A stretch of DNA of 14,400 nt from an uncultured bacterium (GTDB lineage: Bacteria > Patescibacteriota > Saccharimonadia > Saccharimonadales > Saccharimonadaceae): contig CAIOSL010000052.1 in the NCBI GenBank assembly GCA_903861015.1, forward strand, positions 1-14,400, written 5' to 3'. Shown here piece after piece: positions 13,719 to 14,400 of the stretch. The notes under the pieces were generated by a model that was not told where the DNA came from, made no database searches, and saw nothing but the letters and a program-made list of their open reading frames with translations. Positions within the stretch are counted from its first letter, which is position 1, and every line of letters begins with the position of its first letter. Made by a program: the position numbers and the translations under genes.

Positions 13719-14400
13719 TTAATATGCCCGAGTATCAGAACGAACACGTGGTTCGGTGGCTTCGGTATCTGGAACTTGTGGTTCTGGGAACTTTTTTGGC
13801 ATTGGTCGTTGGAAGTTGCCACCGCGTTGTCGGTCGCGTTGATCACGTTGATCACGCTGGTCACCAGATTGTGGACGATTTTGGCCGCCACCACCGATCT
13901 CGTTGATCACTGGGATAACGATTGGCGTACGACGAGTTTGGTCATAAAGAATATGAGTAATTTCGTCACGCAACTCTTTTTTTGCTACATCCAGGTCAAT
14001 AGGCTTGCCGTTAAATAGTCGAGTAACTTTTTGTTTCAGGTATTGACGAATCATGCCCATCAACTCTTCGCTATCGCGTAGATAGATAAAACCACGGCTG
14101 ATGATGTCGGGGCTGGTCATCAAACGACCACTGCCACGCTGAACGGTCAGGATAACTACAAAGATACCCTCGGTGCCCATGTGAATACGGTCTTTTAGAA
14201 CCACCTCGGACACAACCGCGCCGCTATCATCGTACATAATACCGCCAACATGAATCCGGCCAGCTTTTTTGGCGCCATCATGAGTCACTTCGATAATATC
14301 ACCGCTGTCACAAACAAAGATATTATCTCGCTTTAGACCACATTTTTGCTCGGCGATCTCGGCATTGTGAACCAACATATGGAACTCGCCGTGAATTGGC
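13719..14400 (-). CDS. rnj: Ribonuclease J, C-terminal part; 5' end outside window
   Basis: The frame is open to the right edge, giving 226 visible residues. The first bases encode PIHGEFHMLVHNAEIA, the well-known RNase J motif that follows the metallo-beta-lactamase/beta-CASP core. The C-terminal RNase J domain follows (FVCDSGDIIEV, GRIHVGGIMYDD, GIFVVILTV, PDIISRGFIYLRDSEELM), ending in RRTPIVIPVINEI. RNase J acts as 5'-to-3' exonuclease and endonuclease in mRNA turnover and rRNA maturation. After the usual family end there is an extra tail of roughly 60 residues, rich in Gly, Gln, Arg and Asp, including a DQR repeat and ending RVRSDTRAY. The catalytic N-terminal domain cannot be inspected here. 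It is followed by ftsK on the same strand after 86 bp. An ATG at 14378 is internal, not the start. Confidence 0.95.
   Translation of the reverse strand, partial: PIHGEFHMLVHNAEIAEQKCGLKRDNIFVCDSGDIIEVTHDGAKKAGRIHVGGIMYDDSGAVVSEVVLKDRIHMGTEGIFVVILTVQRGSGRLMTSPDIISRGFIYLRDSEELMGMIRQYLKQKVTRLFNGKPIDLDVAKKELRDEITHILYDQTRRTPIVIPVINEIGGGGQNRPQSGDQRDQRDQRDRQRGGNFQRPMPKKFPEPQVPDTEATEPRVRSDTRAY
13837..13863 (+). repeat. Three 9-bp tandem repeats inside the RNase J tail
   Basis: The units CGTTGATCA, CGTTGATCA and CGCTGGTCA follow one another, two identical and one with two changes. Being 9 bp long they preserve frame and encode the DQR repeat of the RNase J tail on the minus strand. Such short in-frame repeats are prone to slippage, so copy number may vary between strains. 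Confidence 0.75.

Noticed and set aside
13607..13906. Plus-strand open frame over the ftsK start and RNase J tail
   Set aside because: It lies across two well-supported minus-strand genes and a promoter, and its protein has no recognisable pattern; it is a shadow frame.
1..14400. Recoded TGA (Gracilibacteria-type code)
   Set aside because: All recognised genes translate with the standard code, and pilM and copy B of the TPR gene end at TGA directly coupled to the next gene.
1..14400. tRNA, rRNA, CRISPR or insertion sequence
   Set aside because: Intergenic gaps are all under about 100 bp and none holds a cloverleaf, regularly spaced repeats or transposase-like coding sequence.

Overview
The window reads as a compact chromosomal segment of a Candidate Phyla Radiation (Patescibacteria) bacterium, most likely a Saccharibacteria (TM7)-type genome. 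The clues are a minimal type IV pilus alignment module, long cysteine-rich secreted proteins of no recognised family next to it, very tight gene spacing, and a reduced housekeeping set (FtsK, RNase J, YchF, EF-P, TlyA-type methyltransferase, S6/SSB/S18). The standard bacterial code fits: TGA is used as a stop, and no reading frame needs it recoded. The phylum call is an inference from gene content and protein style, not from a marker tree.

Layout. Positions 1-2307 (minus strand) hold pilM, pilN and a pilO-like gene that runs off the left edge, packed with a 1-nt overlap and a 1-nt gap. Positions 2362-7830 (minus) hold two tandem copies of a two-gene cassette. Each copy encodes a single-pass membrane protein with a TPR domain followed by a large signal-peptide protein with a shared cysteine pattern and a shared C-terminus ending in ELPPR plus a hydrophobic residue. 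The upstream copy is called cassette A (5223-7830) and the copy nearer pilM cassette B (2362-5180). Both copies keep similar upstream leaders and GTG starts, and copy B has gained an extra beta-sandwich-like domain. This duplicated cassette beside the pilus genes is the least explained part of the window.

Positions 7926-9008 (plus) hold ychF, transcribed divergently from cassette A. From 8954 to 11310 (minus) runs the operon rpsF-ssb-rpsR-efp-tlyA, whose last gene overlaps the end of ychF tail to tail by 55 bp. A strong hairpin lies in the rpsF leader. Positions 11410-13632 (minus) hold ftsK with its own good promoter, and 13719-14400 (minus) the C-terminal part of an RNase J gene that enters from the right edge.

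The genes form two themes. The left half is cell-surface machinery: pilus inner-membrane platform plus candidate surface proteins with their TPR partners. The right half is core information processing: ribosome assembly and function, single-strand DNA protection, chromosome translocation at division and RNA decay. There is no gene-free stretch longer than about 100 bp, and I see no tRNA, rRNA, CRISPR array, insertion sequence or convincing intrinsic terminator.
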